From CBDCWQ01 sp965223435 (lineage in GTDB: Bacteria > Myxococcota > Kuafuiibacteriia > Kuafuiibacteriales > Kuafuiibacteriaceae), in contig CBDCWQ010000001.1 in the NCBI GenBank assembly GCA_965223435.1, forward strand, positions 62,001 to 126,000: 64,000 nucleotides of DNA, written 5' to 3'. Positions within the stretch are counted from its first letter, which is position 1. Each line of letters begins with the position of its first letter. The position numbers and the translations under genes are program-made. Below are positions 61,824-64,000 of the stretch, in pieces. The notes under the pieces are model-generated. The model had not been told where the DNA came from, searched no databases, and was given only the letters and a program-made list of their open reading frames with translations.

Positions 61824-64000
61824 TTAATTACCCGAAAGCAGACTTTCGAGGCGAGCGGCAACGCTCGAGCCTCGACCTGGCGCGATCCGCGCTCGCTTTT
61901 CGGTATGTTCGGCGATTTCAATCAGGCCCGCTTCTTCCAAGTCCTCGGTGATGAACCTGAGGTTGCCCTTGGCGTCAGGAAAGTCGATTCCCAGCATCTG
62001 CACAAAACGAGGGCCCGTTGACAGTCGCGCCAGAATCAAGAGTTTTTTCAACGCTGAGAGCTCCAACAACTCATCCTTGAACCCATCCTCTGAAACCGTA
62101 TCGCCAGGCAAAAGATGCCTCAGATAAAGGGCGAGGCCCGCAATGCCATCTTCGTGTAGAGAAATTTTTGTGCGAGCCAAAAGACGTGCTGACTGCCCCG
62201 GAGGGTCTAGACGAAGGAGATCGGCGTCGGCCAGTCGCTTCAGCATTGTCTCCATGCCCACGGTATCAAGATTCGAATGCTTTTGGAGCATCCTAAACCG
62301 GGTTGGCCCCTTCTTCACGATATAGTCGAGCAGCGCCATAGCTCCGGTCCATGTCAGCGCGGAAAGCTGCCTGTACCTAAAAAACACCTCGCCTTGAAGA
62401 CGGTGTTCTTTGGCCAAAATGATATCCAAGTAAGCACCGAAAGAAGACCCGCGCTCACGGTTTAAAGAAAGCTCTGAAGTTTTTTCTGACTGAATGAGCA
62501 TACCGGCATCCACGAGGTCCTCAACGACACTTCCAAGCCTAGGAACCCTGGAAAGCTGTGCTTTCAGTGCCTCAAACGTCTTCGCTCCGGCTGCGACGCG
62601 ATCCAAAACGAGAACAGACTCGCGGCTTGACAACGCGGAAACTTCGGCCTCGTATTCCGCAATATCGGCTTCGGTCCCCGGAAACAACTGAGCCAAAAAG
62701 GCCCGGAGCGGCCCAAACTGCGCCGGTTCGAGCCGAACCGTTGACATGATCTGAGTTTTTCTATCGGCAGGCGTGACCGAAACCAAGCCCACCTTGCGCA
62801 GACGGTCCACATCGCTGATGAACCATCGGCTTTGGTCTCCAAAGAGGTCCCTCAAGTCATGGACGGTTAGGTCTCCGTAACTCGCCAATGCCCCAATGAT
62901 GTTGAGCACCCGCTTACTGTCGAACGCACCAAATTCGGCCGCACGTTTCAATACTTCTTGGGTCGAAGCCGTACCTTGTTGGACCAGGCCCCGAAGCACA
63001 AACAAAAGTGTGGAGCTCGCTTGCGGAGGAATCTGAATATGGTCCGCATCGGTGACCTCTATCAAACCCACGTCCTCCAGATCCGATATGGTCCGAGGCC
63101 AAGACCCGGCCAGATCCGACAGTCGGCTCTCAAGCTCTGACCGAGGCAACGGCCCCGAAGCAACCGCGTCGAGAATTCTGAGGCTCGCGGGTTGCGCAAG
63201 CGCATCGATTTCAGCCCAAAGGTTGTCGATCTTAAACTCGGAGCCGGGGAAGAACTGAGCGAGGTACCGAGTCACAGGGGCGAGCCCCGCCCGATTGATG
63301 TCCACCCGCGAAAGAATGGTGACCGGTTTGTCGGCGGGTCGAATTGTGACCAGGCCTGCATTCCTCAAAGCGATCACAGGCGTCTTCAGCGCCGTACCGT
63401 TCGGGCGCATCGGAAGCTCAAAGCGAACTTGGTCAACGGATGTACTACCGTAAGTCGCCAGAGCCCGGAGCAACTCCAAAGGCTCTTCCCCTACATCTAG
63501 GACTTTAAGCACTTTCGCAACCGCCGCCGTAGAGACGGGATCACCCGGGTTTGTCTGCTCCACTTCGCTTGGCGGCCCTTGTGCATCGGGTACCGGCGGT
63601 AAATGGCCACCCGCGCCGGTGCCCGTCAAATCGGCGCCCTCTTTTCGGGTGCCCACCCGAACCGCGGCGTCGGGGTTGAAGTACGCTCCCACCAAATAAC
63701 TTCGCATCACGTTGAGCCACATGGGTTCAAGCAGGGCCGGGTTGGACTTGCCGACTTCCAAGTACCACCGCCACGCCGGATTTTCTTCAAGAACCCGCTC
63801 GACGATCTCTTCGGCACTGTACGAGGTGTCGAGCGCATAGGTTCTGAGGAGCTCACCATCTTCGATGTGGCTCACAAAACCGGGCAAGGCGAGATCTAGG
63901 AATCCTGGGTTCTCAAAACCTGGGATGTCCTGAGCTTCATAGATTTCTTTTTCAAACAAATAGATGCGGTCGTCATCAAACGGCCGCCACGGCGCCCCAA
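61824..64000 (-). CDS. Large winged-helix-repeat protein, 5' end cut by window edge
   Basis: The frame reads 711 residues from the TTG at 63959, but it stays open and protein-like to base 64000 (preceding codons WRPFDDDRIY), so the true N-terminus is probably outside. After ~150 residues comes a repeating unit. Three pairs of winged-helix-like domains each have a first member ending in a hLxxLFPG motif (YLAQFFPG, FLAQLFPG, YLRHLLPG) and a second that does not. Each repeat has the wHTH pattern LRILDAVASGPLPR, then a recognition helix, then DLEDVGLIEV. No membrane helix. It might be a DNA-binding scaffold or regulator; function unknown. Confidence 0.75.
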   Translation of the reverse strand, partial: GAPWRPFDDDRIYLFEKEIYEAQDIPGFENPGFLDLALPGFVSHIEDGELLRTYALDTSYSAEEIVERVLEENPAWRWYLEVGKSNPALLEPMWLNVMRSYLVGAYFNPDAAVRVGTRKEGADLTGTGAGGHLPPVPDAQGPPSEVEQTNPGDPVSTAAVAKVLKVLDVGEEPLELLRALATYGSTSVDQVRFELPMRPNGTALKTPVIALRNAGLVTIRPADKPVTILSRVDINRAGLAPVTRYLAQFFPGSEFKIDNLWAEIDALAQPASLRILDAVASGPLPRSELESRLSDLAGSWPRTISDLEDVGLIEVTDADHIQIPPQASSTLLFVLRGLVQQGTASTQEVLKRAAEFGAFDSKRVLNIIGALASYGDLTVHDLRDLFGDQSRWFISDVDRLRKVGLVSVTPADRKTQIMSTVRLEPAQFGPLRAFLAQLFPGTEADIAEYEAEVSALSSRESVLVLDRVAAGAKTFEALKAQLSRVPRLGSVVEDLVDAGMLIQSEKTSELSLNRERGSSFGAYLDIILAKEHRLQGEVFFRYRQLSALTWTGAMALLDYIVKKGPTRFRMLQKHSNLDTVGMETMLKRLADADLLRLDPPGQSARLLARTKISLHEDGIAGLALYLRHLLPGDTVSEDGFKDELLELSALKKLLILARLSTGPRFVQMLGIDFPDAKGNLRFITEDLEEAGLIEIAEHTEKRARIAPGRGSSVAARLESLLSGN

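Overview
The window looks like a chromosomal piece of a Myxococcota (former Deltaproteobacteria) genome or a close relative. The reasons are moderate-to-high GC, many Hanks-type kinases and pseudokinases, DUF1552/DUF1592 secreted partners, Cys-rich lipoproteins, a caspase-family peptidase under an ECF sigma factor, and many multidomain fusions. This is inferred from gene content; no rRNA or tRNA gene was found that could settle the taxonomy.

Layout. 0-7.5 kb: a lipoprotein cut by the left edge, a spermidine-synthase-like methyltransferase, an NADH-dehydrogenase/SelD fusion, valS and greB. 7.5-13.3 kb: an FtsZ/tubulin-family GTPase with a HEAT-like tail, a four-helix-bundle gene enclosed by a 59-nt perfect inverted repeat, ruvX, an ornithine-cyclodeaminase-family gene, six ~103-bp tandem repeats and a lipoprotein. 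13.6-20 kb: a DsbD-N-like lipoprotein, a tail-anchored pseudokinase, a fatty-acid desaturase, a histidine kinase/response regulator pair and an aminotransferase. 20-26.3 kb: a CHAD-pseudokinase-membrane fusion, an unknown protein, a zinc-ribbon methyltransferase and an AbiE-like nucleotidyltransferase/winged-helix pair with an AT-rich control region. 26.5-31 kb: hisS, mrp and argS. 31-38.6 kb: the DUF1552/DUF1592 pair, a lipoprotein with two carbohydrate-binding-like modules, and a kinase-PilZ-Hsp70 triple fusion. 38.7-43.1 kb: a 1455-residue polytopic membrane protein. 43.3-48.4 kb: a four-gene redox operon (DUF6599, DUF362, NapH-like ferredoxin, Tat-exported Fe-S aldo/keto reductase). 48.4-54.7 kb: a voltage-gated channel, an SRPBCC membrane protein and a coupled operon (Cys-rich protein, ECF sigma, anti-sigma, caspase). 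55.1-64 kb: a ~1930-residue secreted protein with LamG and HELLH zinc-peptidase signatures, a small coiled-coil protein and a large winged-helix-repeat protein cut by the right edge.

The strongest candidates for something undescribed are the inverted-repeat element carrying a four-helix-bundle gene (with two decayed relatives, all at gene 3' ends), the kinase-PilZ-Hsp70 fusion, the CHAD-pseudokinase fusion, and the FtsZ-like protein with a basic disordered linker and HEAT-like end. Housekeeping genes (valS, greB, ruvX, hisS, mrp, argS, selD) are interleaved with these, so most of the window is ordinary chromosome. Two stretches look acquired or mobile: the AbiE-like pair and the inverted-repeat element.
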